64,000 nt of DNA, taken from assembly GCA_026545225.1 (NCBI GenBank), contig CM048845.1, positions 106,715,033 to 106,779,032 on the forward strand, in the 5' to 3' direction. Position 1 is the first letter of the stretch; each line of letters starts with the position of its first letter. Under the pieces are notes generated by a model. That model did no database searches and was not told the origin of the DNA. It saw nothing but the letters and a program-made list of their open reading frames with translations. The stretch comes from Cornus controversa (taxonomy: Eukaryota > Streptophyta > Magnoliopsida > Cornales > Cornaceae). Shown here piece by piece: positions 51,660-64,000 of this stretch. The position numbers and the translations under genes were made by a program.

Positions 51660-53979
51660 TTACTTGCTTCCAGCAATTGGGAGGTACACACCCTCTGCTG
51701 CCAACCACACATTATCAGCTCGCTTCTCACGGACACCACAAACCTGCAGAATGTATAGGAAATTTGTAACATGGACAAACTAAACATAATCTACAGGAAA
51801 TTTGTAACATGGACAAACTAAACATACAAACATGGGCAATTTGATTCAAAATAACGACGACATAATTTCATTGAAAAGAATATTGGTTACCCTATTAGTC
51901 CTCCTAAAATCAATTATGGAAAAAAGAATCATAAATTTGTATTAGGTACTATGACATTCACATTTCGTTTTTTTTGGGTTTGTGAACCTTTCAGGGTGTC
52001 AACTCCATAGTAGAACTTCTACAGAGTGGGTTCCAACCCTGGGTGGCACTATATAACTCAATCCATTATTAGGGCTATTGGTCACACACATGCATGTCAA
52101 ACCCAAGAATGATCATTATAGTGAGAATAAAATATGCAGAATGTGACTATAGAAGGGGTATTCTTGGTTCATAATCCCAAGAATGCACCTTTTAAACACC
52201 GAATGATTGAAAGCATATGTAAATTAGACTAGAGATTTAGATTTTCACCTCTTGCTGACCCCCAGCTATACGAGTATATTTCTTGTCATGACTGTGTAGA
52301 TAACCACCAGTGTCCACATGATGAAGCCTGATTCTTTGATCTTGCCTCCAAGTTTTCCCACTTCCCTCAATTTCAAGCCTAAGCGGGCACGGAAAAAAAT
52401 ATCAGCAATCTGAGTAACTGAGATTTATGAACATAATTCTGTAAGAATTGAAAGTGGATCTCACCTCCAATAATCACCAGTATCTGATTCACCTTCCCCT
52501 CCAAAGCAACTCACCTACAAATATCTTAGGCAGGTTAGTTTCAGTCTTCAAAGCTGAAAATTTTCAAAGGAGTCCAAGAATGAATTCGAAGAAAAATAGT
52601 TAGAAATTTAAATTTCCGATACATGTAAGAGTGTCATGTCTTGTATCTAGCATGGTACAAGGCTCTGCTGCAAGTGTGTCCAAATGTGAAAGCATGTATT
52701 TTTGTGGTTGCACTTGGCAGCACAAGTTGGTTGGTTACCTCTTGTTGTAACAATAACAACATTTCTTCAAAAAGACAATAAGTGGATTCTCTATATTTTT
52801 TGTGAACCACTCTTTTCTTGATATTTCGAGATACAGACTCAATGCATCTCAATATTTCGCAGTACTAAAAAGGGTGCACAAGCAGCACACGTGTTACTTG
52901 CCTCTTTGCATTCGTTCTTCTATATATTTTTAATTATTTACCAAAATTCTACTGTCATCTATTCAGTTTCAGTTTCTCTCTCTCTCTACCCATCGTAATC
53001 TTTCCGACTGCCAGTAACAACATTTCATATGCACTCTGATCAGATCAAAACTATCATAGAAAAATAGCAAATGAGACCATGCACGTTGTTGAGTTATAGG
53101 AAATAATAAATACCAACCCTACACTAATAATGCCATATGTCTCATCAAACATCATTCATATCACTCTTTTCCTAAAGAGTAAAAAACATAATGTTCCATA
53201 TAGTTGCTCAAAAGATGGACCAAAAGAAGATGTCGTGCAGTCTCATAGTTAGCGATCATAACCATCATGGTTAGTTACAAGGATCCAAAATTTCTTCTCC
53301 CTATTGCATCTTCACCTATTCTAAGAATCCAACTAAAAAGCTTGAACAAAAGGTTCCTTTTGTTTTTTCTTTTTTGGGTGAGAGTTAGGGTAACAATGAT
53401 CATCATCTTCATCATCCTTGCCTTAATTCTGTATGAATGGGGTTGGCCACATGAATTCTCTTTCTCGTGCAACACCGAACACACTTAGACCAATTGTGTA
53501 CAATTGGAGAAAAGAGTGAAGATAATATATGGCCACAAAAATTCAAAAATTGATTTATTGAACGGGACAGCCCTCGTATGTTGCAAGATAGATATGCATT
53601 TCAATTATAAAAAATAAAAATAAAAAGAGCAAATTGCAAAAAAAATCTTTGCTTCGAGCGACACACCCCCTGGGGTTTAGACTTATGACACGGAGACAAA
53701 CTTTGCTTGTAGTGACCGTAAAAACCCAAACCTTTTGCACCTATTTAATTTTTAAAATTACATAAAAGACCAAAGTAACCTATATATAATATATAATTAT
53801 CGCATTATTTTCTTCCACTCCATTTTTTCAGTAGCCAAACAGTCCTAAATAAGCAACAATTCCATCGTCATGTGCATGTCCATATGGATATTGGACATAG
53901 TTAATTCAGATCTAACAAACCCTGAATTTGAAGAAATAAATGCCGAAAATTTCATAGACCAACAGATATATATACATAA

Positions 53980-54011
<32 letters not shown>

Positions 54012-57000
54012 GGAGTAAAAATACTTACACCAAGGCACGTCGAGAGATCCGAAATCGGATTTCGAGTGTGTCGAGGCTGAGGAATCGCATGCGAGAAATT
54101 GGGTCGGAGGAGGGAGAAATGCAGACGAGATTGAGTGTGAAGGATGAGAGAGGAGGAAGAGGAGAGAGAGGGCCAGAGGTAACCAGTTCGGGTGAAGTAG
54201 TTGGTGACTCTCACTACGAGTGATGTGTGTTTTGATTCGTACACAACCCCTCCGATCAAAGGGAACCACCGCAGGCCACCACAAGCACCAATCGAAACCC
54301 AAACATCAATCAATCAATTCTATATTCAATTATTTTTTGAAAAAATTTCTATATTCAATTAAATTATACTTCTTTAAATACTTTTATCATCCAACTTATT
54401 AATTATTCCTCTATTAATTAATTTACTTAAACTTAATACCTAATTTAATATATCTGTTTGACTAATTTACATATATTAATTATAAAATAATTTGGTAGTT
54501 ACTTTATTTTACTGCTACTTTGAAAGCCTAATTTGGGGTGATGATTCTAGAGAGAGGGAGTAGATAGACAGTGAAAGGTCAGAGGGGTACAATGGTCTTT
54601 TCGAATAACTAATATTTTGGAATAAAAAAATAAAATATTATGGGTATATTAGACATTTCACGTGTGAGGTAACGACGTTAGGGACGAAAATATCACTTGG
54701 GGTCTCTATAATATGTATGAGCAAAACTTTCTCCGTGTGTCATAAATACAAATGACAGGGGGATGTCAATGATATTTACCCATAATTATTTAATAAGCCC
54801 AAACATAATAAATGTTCAAAGAAGTACCATAATGTGTATAATGGTAAAAATAAATTAAAATTTTCTTTTTCTTCTCTCCTAACAAACAAAGTATCATATC
54901 CTTCTCTTCTCTTCCATCCAATCAAATAAAAAGAGAGAAGAATACAACCCATTCCCTATCGATGTCTCATCCATCCCTTCTTCTCTCCCTTCCATCCAAT
55001 TTTCTTCCTTCCTACCTACCAAACGCAGTATTAATGGTGCATAATTTTTAAAAAATTCTTAAATTTTTATTTTTTGGATATTAAACAGGAAATCAAAATT
55101 TTCTTAAATTTCTATTTTATGAAATTAAAAAAGAAAAGAAATCCTAAAAATAAAAATCATTTTAAAAAAATACCTAAATTTTTAAGGGGCATTTTAGTCA
55201 TTATAACATCACTTTAATCATTAATGGTGTGTAATTTTCAAATTTTCTACTTTTTGGAAATTAAATAGGAAAAGAAAACCTAAAATGACATTCATTTTAA
55301 CGAAAACCCAAATTTTCTTAATTTTGTCAAGGGGGGTATTGTGCAAAAATAGTATAGTCCAATGGGTTCTATGCAATTTGCTCTTTCTTAAATTTCTATT
55401 AAGGGGCATTTTTGTCATTATAATATTACTTTATGGGCGCGTGAAACTTACAGGAGCCGTTAACTTTCTAATGGCTCTCTAAGGTTGGTCTCAAAGTTGC
55501 AACAATTGGATAGTCAATGGGGGGTTTAGGTCAAATTTTTAGTAAGGGAGGTTTTGCGCAAACATCGGATAGTCCAGGTTTCATTTTTTTTTTTTTTTTG
55601 CAAATTGCTCGAGAAAAAATAAAGTTTTACACTATAATAATACACTAACTTAATTGTTTTCTTTCCCTAGGTCATTAACTTAACTTTCTAAATCATGATT
55701 TTTACGCAACCAAGAGACCACAAGCAAATTATGTATAAGTAACGAAGATTAGCTTGACCCAAGACACCTAAGTGCAATCAAAAAGACAATTAAATTGAGC
55801 ACATTAATAAATCTAAAATTTTACTAAGTAAAATCCGAGATATGCTTTTATAGCACAATTTATAGCAAAATAAAGCTACCACTAGAAGCTGAAAAGCTTG
55901 AACCAAGATGAGGATTCTTAGCCAACTGAAAGGACTGGTAACCGACAATCAAGAAGTTCAGATTCTGAATAATCCCACAGTGACAAAATAGGAAGTTGCA
56001 AATGTCGTAATGTACAAAGAACTCTAATAAGATAGGGGTCGGGAATAATCATTTAAGAAAGATAATCAAGGCCTAAAAAAAAATAAAGCACAAAAGAAAA
56101 TAAAAATAAAAAGTCAGCCATATACCATAATGGCTGGGGATCCATGCATCAAATGAAATAGCTAGAACTGATGAAATGACGGTTACACGTTCACACACAA
56201 GATTTGAACTAATAGAAATTGCGGAGCATAACAACCATTCTGTAATAGTATTGTTCGAAGTATCATTGCAGGCTGATACAGTGACCAGTTAAAGGCACAA
56301 TGGCCGTAATGTCTGACGGTTACACGTTCACACACAAGGTTTGAACTAATAGAAATTGCGGAGCATAACAACCATTCTGTAATAGTATTGTTCGAAGTAT
56401 CATTGAAGGCTGATAAAGGCTTACAGCCACAATCGCCGTAATGTCTGTGACCATAAAATCCCATTCCTCATTTTCTTTGATTTTTATTTTCACAAAGCCA
56501 GTTTTCACTCTCTTAAAAAAATCTGCAATCCTTAGCATACTCACCAAAACTTAAAATACAAACAATATAAGCCTATATGTCAAGCAAAGAGCTAGAGCCT
56601 AGAGACATGTCATTCAACTATCAATTTCAAATGCATAAATTTCGTTAGAACAACAAAACAAAAAATAAAAATAGAAATAATCAATATTCAAAAGTATCAG
56701 CAAATTAACTTTTTGGAAATCCAAACTTGCTAACCTCCAAGTTGCCTGAAATTGGGGATGCATGCAAGTGGCTATGTAACCATTTACGAGTCCTCATATG
56801 TTGCAACCTAATGATTGTTCCACTTTTGATTTTGTCCCCTTGTTTTTCAGAGGAATCTAGCACAGGCCTAACGATCTGTCAAAAGAAAAATTCAGTCTAA
56901 ATTTTTTATTCAATCAAAATTTTATAGTTATAACCAAATGTTTTAGTTGAATCAGCATATACAAAATGTGAATAAAGATTAGAAGATAAAAGATAAACAT

Positions 57001-57810
57001 CACGGATATACCCAGTAGCTATTGGAATCATCAACATTAGGGAAACCAGTAACTGACTGCTGACCGCTGCCTGACCCGTAGGGCACATCATGAGAATGCA
57101 ACCTAAATCTGGTCTTTTCATGCATCAGCTTAATGACTGACCCATAAGTAATCTGCCAATTTATGAAAATCCCAAAGATAATAAGAATGAGATATTGATA
57201 TTTCATATTTCAAAAACTCCAAACACTGAGACTTATAACAAGTAAGCGATATTTGCAGTCATGCGCTTCAAAATTTGAGATGGGCAGGTAATGAACCGCA
57301 GGAAGTTTTCCCTTTTGGAGTGTGTTTCACTTTATAATAGTAACAGATTTTTTAAAGAAAAGTACATGTTAAGAGATTGTCAAGTATCTACTGATATGTG
57401 CAAAAATTAAGAACCCAAATAATAAATAAATAATATCTCAACAAACTGAAAAGTCAAAATCATCAGATGATTCAGATCTCACTTATATGTGAGCTCAAAG
57501 AATTCAAATAATCAAATGCGATATCTCTTCGACGCCCCTAACAGGTAATCTGAGTATGAGCGAAACAAGACAAACACCCACAAATCTCCAAATTCAAGCA
57601 ATTGAAGTTCAAAATAGAATGGTAATTTTAAGAACAATCATCAAATAATCAGGCTAGACGTATAATTTACACGTACACATGTATACACGCAGTAATTAAG
57701 TTAATTACCTCTACACCTTCAGAAGGAGCAGCGTAGACAGGAGAGGAGGTGTACTCGGAGTCGAGAGTAAGGAAGAGAAAGATAGCAAGAGCGAAGAAGG
57801 AGAAAGCCAT
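51660..57810 (-). CDS. SDF2: SDF2, ER-lumen MIR-domain protein
   Basis: Six minus-strand exons join cleanly: 57810-57709, 57152-57012, 56875-56735, 52514-52465, 52378-52249 and 51743-51660, giving 215 residues (Arabidopsis SDF2 is about 218). Residues 1 to about 20 are a hydrophobic signal peptide (MAFSFFALAIFLFLTL). Three MIR repeats follow, with the diagnostic phrases IKLMHEKTRFRLHSHDVPYGSGSGQQSV, IIRLQHMRTRKWLHSHLHASPISG and LEIEGSGKTWRQDQ..LHSHDKKY, then QQEVCGVREKRADNVWLAAEGVYLP near the end. In plants SDF2 works in the ER with ERdj3B and BiP in glycoprotein quality control, including maturation of the immune receptor EFR, and responds to ER stress. No KDEL-type tail is present, as in other plant SDF2 proteins. 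Intron 3 is unusually long (4.2 kb) and contains repeats. The gene looks intact. Confidence 0.97.
53624..54782. mobile_element. Candidate foldback element inside SDF2 intron 3
   Basis: The phrase ACTTATGACACGGAGACAAA near 53690 has an inverted counterpart near 54740 (ATTTATGACACACGGAGAAA on the other strand). Outer sequence on both sides recalls foldback ends with CCCCCTG motifs. A GC-richer core (about 54030-54300) and a (TA)n(GA)n tract near 53980-54010 lie between. Boundaries and target duplication are not resolved. Confidence 0.4.
55032..55612. repeat. Degenerate repeats in SDF2 intron 3
   Basis: A TTAATGGTGCATAATTTT-type phrase near 55032 recurs near 55218. GCAATTTGCTC-type sequence near 55373 and GCAAATTGCTC near 55600 recall the inverted form GAGCAAATTGC at 53627. 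This suggests overlapping or nested foldback elements, but I cannot assign clean limits. Confidence 0.45.
56178..56449. repeat. 136-bp tandem duplication in SDF2 intron 3
   Basis: TGACGGTTACACGTTCACAC at 56178 recurs at 56314. The copies are nearly identical for the first 110 bases (including AGAAATTGCGGAGCATAACA) and diverge near their ends. It is non-coding; frames across it are artefacts. Confidence 0.95.
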
Positions 57811-60800
57811 GAAGAGGAGGAGCACAATGAACCAGGTCCGTTGCCAGAAGGGTAGGTTCAGATCCGATTCGGACGACGAGCTCAAAGCTTCTCTGTAGAC
57901 AATTCGAGTCGGACCCGAAATTAGGGTTTGATGCGACGACGACGATGACTGAGATGAAGAATGGGCTTTCCTTCGAGAGAGGCTCTGTTGGTGTTGCCCT
58001 GACGGAGCCACGATTAACAATGCCGGAGCTCCGGCGAAACCGTGTGAGAGATTGTGAGACGTCTGATCTGGTCTCCGATATTAGGTTTTCATTTGATTGA
58101 TTTGATCTAGTGGTTTGTTGAGTTTTATTAACAACGTACGATTTGGAGAAACAGAGTGAGAAAGGTCATTAGATACCCACGTTAGAAGAAAGAAAAAAAA
58201 ATGATGCCACGTTTATGTGGAAATTCGGACAAATGAAAGTTTTCCACGTGGAAGTTTAGTGATGTGGATATTTCCAATTGGATGTCTCTTGATCTTTCAA
58301 CGTGTCCCCTCCCGTATGAGCAAGTGAGCTTTTGTTCTCGCGTGAGCTCAGGGCAGGTCCAGATATTTTTATATCGGGTCAAACTAATAGTATGAAAATA
58401 AAATTGGGCAAATAGCATTAAAAAAAATTTCCGCTGTACAAAAACTTCTTACCAAAAATATTTGATATAAAATCATCTTGAATTATTCAATTATCACAAA
58501 CGAAGGTTATAAATGTTATAATAGTAAGAAAATTCCTCTTAATCTAAATTTAAGAAAATAATGTCTTTTAATATACGCTTCAAATGTTTTAAGAAAAAAT
58601 TTATTTTGCATATTATTTTTTAATATGTCAAATTTAGCATATTTGATGGTATACCAAATACCAAGTAGGCATTTAAGGTTTCGATTGGAAAAATTATTCA
58701 TGTTAAAAATAATTGTCACAAACGTCATGTATAATTTGACAAATCGATTGGAGATGTTCTTAAAATATATATATTGATGTTGCATTCTTAATATAATATG
58801 CTGCAACCTCAATTTAAATTACACTACACTATTTAATGCACAGGGATCCCTGCTCCTTCAAACCAAGGAAAACTACTTTAATTATATATTTTCTTGATTA
58901 CAACCTTGTTTTACACCATGTGTATCCTTGTTTTTTCATATACACGTACGTATTAACGATCTCTTGATCATCAATGAAGAAATTTTTTTTTACACACCAA
59001 GTATAGTAACTATTGGATATGATCTAAGTGTAAAAAATATAGTTACCAAAAAAATATAAAAATCATATACAACAGTTACTATACATGATTTGAAAAAAAT
59101 TATTACTTACCGGTAAACAAGAGATCATTTATATATATATATATTTGTTTTTAGGCCGGTAAAGGATTGATTTTGCCTAAAAATGTGATAAATTAGTCTC
59201 TTTAAATACTTTATCCTTTTTCCATAATTAAATGACTATTTGAAAATTTTCTTTTAAGTATACATTTTATTTTTTAGTGCTACAATTTAGACTGACTAAA
59301 AAAAACCAAAATATAACCGACTCGATACATTGATTGTTACGGTCACAAATTTTACGATTCTTTTTCTAGATTATATTTATATATAGAAAGTAGGTATCTC
59401 TTTCTATATCTTATTTTTGCAAATTTCACTATTATCTTTCTATATCACACATTCACATCTATATGGAAAGTGATCTCCATTTATATATTAGAGTTTTCCA
59501 CATAGATTTTAGGAAAAAATAAATTTTGGTCGCCAAAATTAAAAAAATTTGCTTTACCAAACAACCTTAAACTTAATAAAAGGTAAATAGGAATCAATCT
59601 TAAAAAATAATTCTCAATAAGTGAATATATATATATATATAGGGAGAGAGAACATATGTGACTTTGAAGAGAAGCTTCTCTATCTCTTTCTCTATATATA
59701 TTTAGATATATGTTAGTCTTATAATTTATGCATGTGCCTTTTACAATTTGTTCCATTTATGTCTAGGTTATTTATTTTTTTCTGCCAGAATGTCAAGGTT
59801 TAGCAAATTAATCATAATTCAAATTTTACAAAATAAACAATACATTTTTCAATCTCTCCTGATGTTCAAGAAACGGAAATTATGATTCGTTGGGTTATTA
59901 ATATTAAATGTGAGATTTGTAATTAATTGCACCCAAATTAGTTTTTATATATTTTTGGTTAATGAGATATTAAAATATATGAATACATTTATATATATTA
60001 TTAAATCTTCTTTATAATGTATATATATTCTACACAAGTTATCAATTTCTTTGAAGTTTATGATATTTTGGGGTTGGAGTAGACTAAAAAAAACATTTGA
60101 ATCTATGGAGAGAATGAAGGATATTTTGAGTATTAAGATTAAATGGTCACTTATTAGCAATTAGTTTTGAAGTTCAGTCACTATCCAGCTTTTATTAAGT
60201 TTAAGGTCACCAAAAAACAATTTTTTTTTCAAATATTGTCATTAAAATCTAATTTTTCTAGATTTTAAGTCAGGTAAAAGAATGTTGTCAATTATATCAT
60301 TTTCCTTTCTTTTAGTATACATAAGCATATTTATTCATGAACTTGTACAAGCATGTGTTTTATAAACATATTCACGAATCTATGCTCATTGAATACGTTT
60401 GAGTCTACACAAATTTAGTATTTACGGTTTAGGCTTACATTATTCAAGATCGACTCATTACTCAATGAGTCCAAATATTGAGTTCAAGCTCTGTTGATTG
60501 ACTTAATGAACAAATTCGATCTGAGATTAAGTTATTATTGAATAACTCAATCCTACCTCACAAAAAAACAAAATACATTGCAATTTTCTTTTTTAAAATA
60601 AATAAAGATTTAGTTCTTATGCCTTTTTCATTAATAGTTAAAAATTAAGATTAGATAGCCAACATTTTATCATAGTCAAGGGTATGTTTAGTAACCCTTT
60701 TGTTCATGTTTTTGCAATTTCAATAAAGCAAAAATATAATTTTACTTTTTGAATGAAAATTTAAATAGAAATGACGTTTATTAATACTTACTGTTGTCAA

Positions 60801-62824
60801 TGGCGTAGTCAGAAATTTGTACAAGTATGTACAAACGTAAGAGCTTGGGCCATAATATGTTTTTTATAAAATTAAGTGGGTACGTCACTAAGGATTTAAT
60901 AGGTCATCCCACTTCTAAACCCCAAAAAATTATATTTACTATATGTATTTTATTTTTATAAAATTAAGTGGGTACATTAGTACCCACTAGTACATTCATA
61001 CATTCGCCTTTAACTGCTGCCATAATTTTGGAAATAGAAAACAAACAACAATGTTTAGTAACATATTATTTTTCTTTTTTGCAGTCTTAATTTTCTATTT
61101 TATTTTTAATTCATCTATTGGTATCAGAAAACCTTAAAAAATATATAGTGCATATAATTCAATGATTTCACAAATTTTAATAATAGTTAATACATCGATA
61201 ATAAAATGAGTAATGATAGGCATATTAAAAGTTATTACTGAATTGGAAAAGTGAATCACTCTCTTCATACTTTCACAATTCAATGAATGAACACCCTCTT
61301 TACTATACATTAAATGATAACTTTTCACTCTACAAATCATTATCCTAATAAAATACAATATCTAATTTAAAGTCACAAATTCTAATAATACCAAATACAT
61401 GAATATAAAATACAATCTCCAATTTGACATCATAAGAGTGACATTTGTTATAACAATATTCTTAAAAATAAAAAATCATAACAACCACATAACACTATAA
61501 ATCACCCTCTACGGAAGTTATTTCACAATTGATCAAAATCACGAACTCCATGTATATGCATTATGTATAACTTTAGTATGTGATGAATAATACATTTAAC
61601 ATATAGTATATATTAATAAATAAAAATTACTAAATAATATCTTATATGTAATAATATATATAATATATTATAATATTAAAAATGAATTATAATATAATAT
61701 TTCATATAGTATATAATAATAAATAAAAAATATTAAATAATATCTTATTCGTAATAATATATAAAAATATATTATAAATTAATTATAATATAATATTTAC
61801 ATATAATATATTATAATAAATAAAAAATATTAAATAATATCATATATGTAATAACATATATAATATATAATAACATTATAAATTAATTATAATATAAAAT
61901 TTACATATACTATAAAATAAATATGGTATATAATATTATGAAATATCTATTGCATAATAATTTATTAATATTAAATAAAAAATATATAATAAATCATAAA
62001 CACTTTTGCCTCAAAAAATTATTTAAACTATTATATAATATGTTATATATTAAAAAAATATTTTTTGATACTATTTAGTATGTACATTAAAGATTACAAA
62101 TAATGCGTGGCATGAATTTATTTGGAATGATCATGTAATAACAATATTAAAAACATTTTTGAACTACAGTACCGAAAACAGAATAAACACATTTTTTATG
62201 TTTTCTCTTTTCTTCACAATAATGAAATACGTTTTCTACCATTGAAAAACAAAAATATATTACTAAACATATTTTGATTTTTGTTTCTACTTTTTGAGTG
62301 TTGATGACAAAAACAAGAAACGTTTTTCGTTAATGAACAAGTCCCAAAAGAAATACCATTTTTATTTTCCTATAACACCCTCCGTTTATTTCATGAAAGA
62401 AATAGATCTCCACTTAAATTGTTCAACTAGAATAACTATTCATTTCATACTCATACACCAACACAAAGTTTTATCCAAACTAGTGACCTAACTGGCACAA
62501 CCATAGCAAAATTCACCAAAGATTATCTAATATGCGACACGAAACAACAACTGATAGATAAAAAATAAAAATAAAAGCCTCTGACTTCTTGAAGGAAGGT
62601 CAATAATTCGAACCTCGAGTCTTACTGATAAAAAAGAAAAATAATTTTTTTTTCAAAGATATTGATTTATAAGTCGGATTGGGACTAGTCCGAGCAAGTT
62701 TTATGTGTATGTAAGTGACTTAGATTTGTATGTGTATGCGAGTGATTAAGTCCAACGTGGGTGGGACTCAGTGAATTTCTTTCGAACTTTGTCTAAATTC
62801 GAACTAATTATCACTACCCTTTTC
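57811..62824. other. SDF2 promoter side, then AT-rich intergenic DNA
   Basis: The first 300 bases are the leader and promoter of SDF2 (minus strand). They are GC-richer and free of stops in the SDF2 frame for over 70 codons but have no in-frame ATG. Beyond them is AT-rich sequence with no protein family. Features seen are a small imperfect hairpin at about 58998-59090 (AGTATAGTAACTATTGGATA with an inverted copy) and a duplicated phrase TTATAAAATTAAGTGGGTAC (near 60865 and 60957). A TA/GA tract lies near 59625-59650, and an AT-rich tandem array is listed separately. Confidence 0.5.
61616..61920. repeat. About 100-bp AT-rich tandem array (three units)
   Basis: Units beginning AAATAAAAA near 61618, 61721 and 61818 each contain TAAATAATATCTTAT or TAAATAATATCATAT and a later AATTATAATATAATATTT block. 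The spacing is about 103 and 97 bp. Almost no G or C occurs. Such tracts can act as scaffold-attachment or unwinding regions, but nothing here proves that. Confidence 0.8.
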
Positions 62825-63086
62825 TCAAAGGCGCGGAGATACCATCGCCTTACTGGCCCATCCCAGCATGCCACATATCTCCGGATGTAATGCCTTCCGT
62901 ATCTCCGCATACACCAGACCATCCCATTTCCTCTTGGACAACTCAACCCCAAGGCGCACCGCAGCCTCCACCGCCTTCTCCCCGCTATCGGCGCCGAGTC
63001 CATAATCCCCATCTTCACCGCCTCCTCCGCCTTCACCTTGGAGGCCCTCAACAACACGTCTCGCCTCGCCGCCGCGGTGGGCACGA
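62825..63086 (-). pseudogene. C-terminal fragment of a peroxisomal enoyl-CoA delta-isomerase-like gene
   Basis: On the minus strand, GC-rich sequence encodes the C-terminal part of a crotonase-fold protein: TAAARRDVLLRASKVKAEEAV and KMGIMDSA in one frame, then GEKAVEAAVRLGVEL, KRKWDGLVYAEIRKALHPEIC and SPRL followed by a stop in another. These blocks match plant peroxisomal Delta3,Delta2-enoyl-CoA isomerases (ECI family), which process unsaturated fatty acids in beta-oxidation. The -PRL end is close to a type 1 peroxisomal targeting signal. A frame change lies near 62998-63010, so the fragment is broken. The upstream part of the protein is missing at 63086, exactly where LTR-like sequence begins. 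The high GC contrasts sharply with its AT-rich surroundings. Confidence 0.75.
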
Positions 63087-64000
63087 TGTTGTTTTAAAAT
63101 TGTTAAATAACTCGCAAATGTACGAATCTATTGAAGTATAGATCGGCAAGAACGAGGTCAAACCCAAGAGAATGCTTTGAGAAAAAAAACTAATACAAAT
63201 TCAAATTAATTTAAAACTAATCTAGTTTAAACACACGTTTAGTTGATTTGAGAGAAATTAAACTAACATGGAAATAAAATAACACTATTGAAATCAAATA
63301 AAGAAAATAACTAAGGTTTTGGATTCCACTACCATTAAATTCATGAAGTTTCTAATATTCATTTATTAATTCCCAAAGTTAGAGTAGCAATCAAGAAATT
63401 AATCTATTGCTTACTCAAGATTTAACAATAAAACACTATGAAAAATATATTAAAAGGTAGATTTTCCTTCGCTTCACTTGTGTAAAATTCTAATCATTCT
63501 ATGTATCCAATTTAATGAAAAACATAAGATCAAAGATTATCACTTTTAAGAAATACAAACTCAAGCTTAGATTAATTATAATACTTTCTAACTACCACAT
63601 ATACATGATATAGATGGTGAAAGAATTATAAAATAATTAATCACAAGAAGCGAAAATCATAAGCAATTAAATCACAGACACGAGAATCAATTAATGAACA
63701 AAAGAACTTCACTTCATTAATGGAGGTTTCCTCCTCAACCCTAGTTGAGGAGTTTAGTTACACATGGTAGAAGAAGAAGAAGAAAACAAAATAATAAAAG
63801 ACATAATGAATAAATAAAACCCGGATTGTCTCTGTCTTCTCTGCCCTGACCTCCACTTCTTTCCTCCCTCAAAATAGCCTCTAATTCACCTTTTTATACC
63901 CCAAGAGAATACATAAAGTTCTAATCCAATTAGGAGATAAAGTCCTAATCCAATTAGGAGATAATTAGGGTTTTCCCGCAGCCCTAAGTAGGTATATTTT
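63087..64000 (-). mobile_element. LTR-like fossil sequence running off the right edge
   Basis: Read on the minus strand, the end of this segment contains TTGGGTTTGACCTCGTTCTT and then TAGATTCGTACATTTGCGAG. This phrase structure is typical of the 3' end of Tat/Athila-type Ty3/gypsy LTRs and similar to 35321-35400 in this window. The rest is AT-rich with no coding sequence. The left limit is set by the enoyl-CoA isomerase fragment; the right limit is outside the window. Broken or partial. Confidence 0.5.

Noticed and set aside
53912-54313. A 133-codon minus-strand frame
   Set aside because: It lies inside SDF2 intron 3 in a foldback-like repeat, and includes a translated TA/GA microsatellite.
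56183-56547. Two similar minus-strand frames suggesting a duplicated gene
   Set aside because: They are the two copies of a non-coding 136-bp tandem duplication; the similarity comes from the DNA repeat.
57811-58020. In-frame 70-codon extension upstream of the SDF2 start
   Set aside because: The frame is open but contains no ATG before a TAA stop further upstream; its first codon is TTG. The 57810 start gives a normal signal peptide and the length expected for plant SDF2.
62560-62640. Another tRNA-like B box (GGTTCGAATT on the minus strand)
   Set aside because: An isolated motif without an A box or element boundaries.

Overview
This window looks like nuclear DNA of a flowering plant, most probably a eudicot. 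It is strongly AT-rich, genes are sparse and split by introns, several proteins belong to plant-only families (a QALGGH zinc finger, an FDM/IDN2-type XS-XH protein), and the spaces between genes are filled with layered transposons and one fossil plant pararetrovirus. I could not identify the species.

Five host genes can be read with confidence. From left to right they are: a single-finger C2H2 repressor with EAR motifs (10682-11302, minus); an FDM-type factor of RNA-directed DNA methylation with six coding exons (16254-20423, plus); a CAF1 deadenylase with an uninterrupted coding region and a leader intron (30762-31586, minus); ribosomal protein S12 with four coding exons (47200-49796, plus); and SDF2, an ER MIR-domain protein with six exons and one 4.2-kb intron (51660-57810, minus). 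A broken, GC-rich piece of a peroxisomal enoyl-CoA isomerase gene lies at 62825-63086, directly against LTR-like sequence that runs off the right edge.

Mobile DNA explains most of the rest. 2654-9106 is an old Ty3/gypsy element with both LTRs. Its interior holds a 78-79 bp tandem array, and a non-autonomous hAT element (3765-5819) has landed in the middle of one repeat unit. 20766-27445 is a fossil caulimovirid about 340 bp downstream of the FDM gene. 32342-36924 is a nest of inverted-repeat elements, including a 1.1-kb near-palindrome (33295-34407) and a gypsy primer-site remnant. 38735-42433 is a decayed MULE with FAR1-like coding sequence, long terminal inverted repeats and a recognisable 9-bp target duplication.

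The genes do not form an operon or cluster; they are unrelated housekeeping and regulatory genes. Two things stand out. A silencing-pathway gene (FDM) sits beside a viral fossil of the kind such pathways silence. The RPS12 locus carries short tandem duplications in its promoter, leader, intron 1, the end of intron 3 and its stop-codon/3' region. I found no clearly new biological system; the strongest leads are the long palindrome, the caulimovirid fossil and the possible LTR-split isomerase gene.
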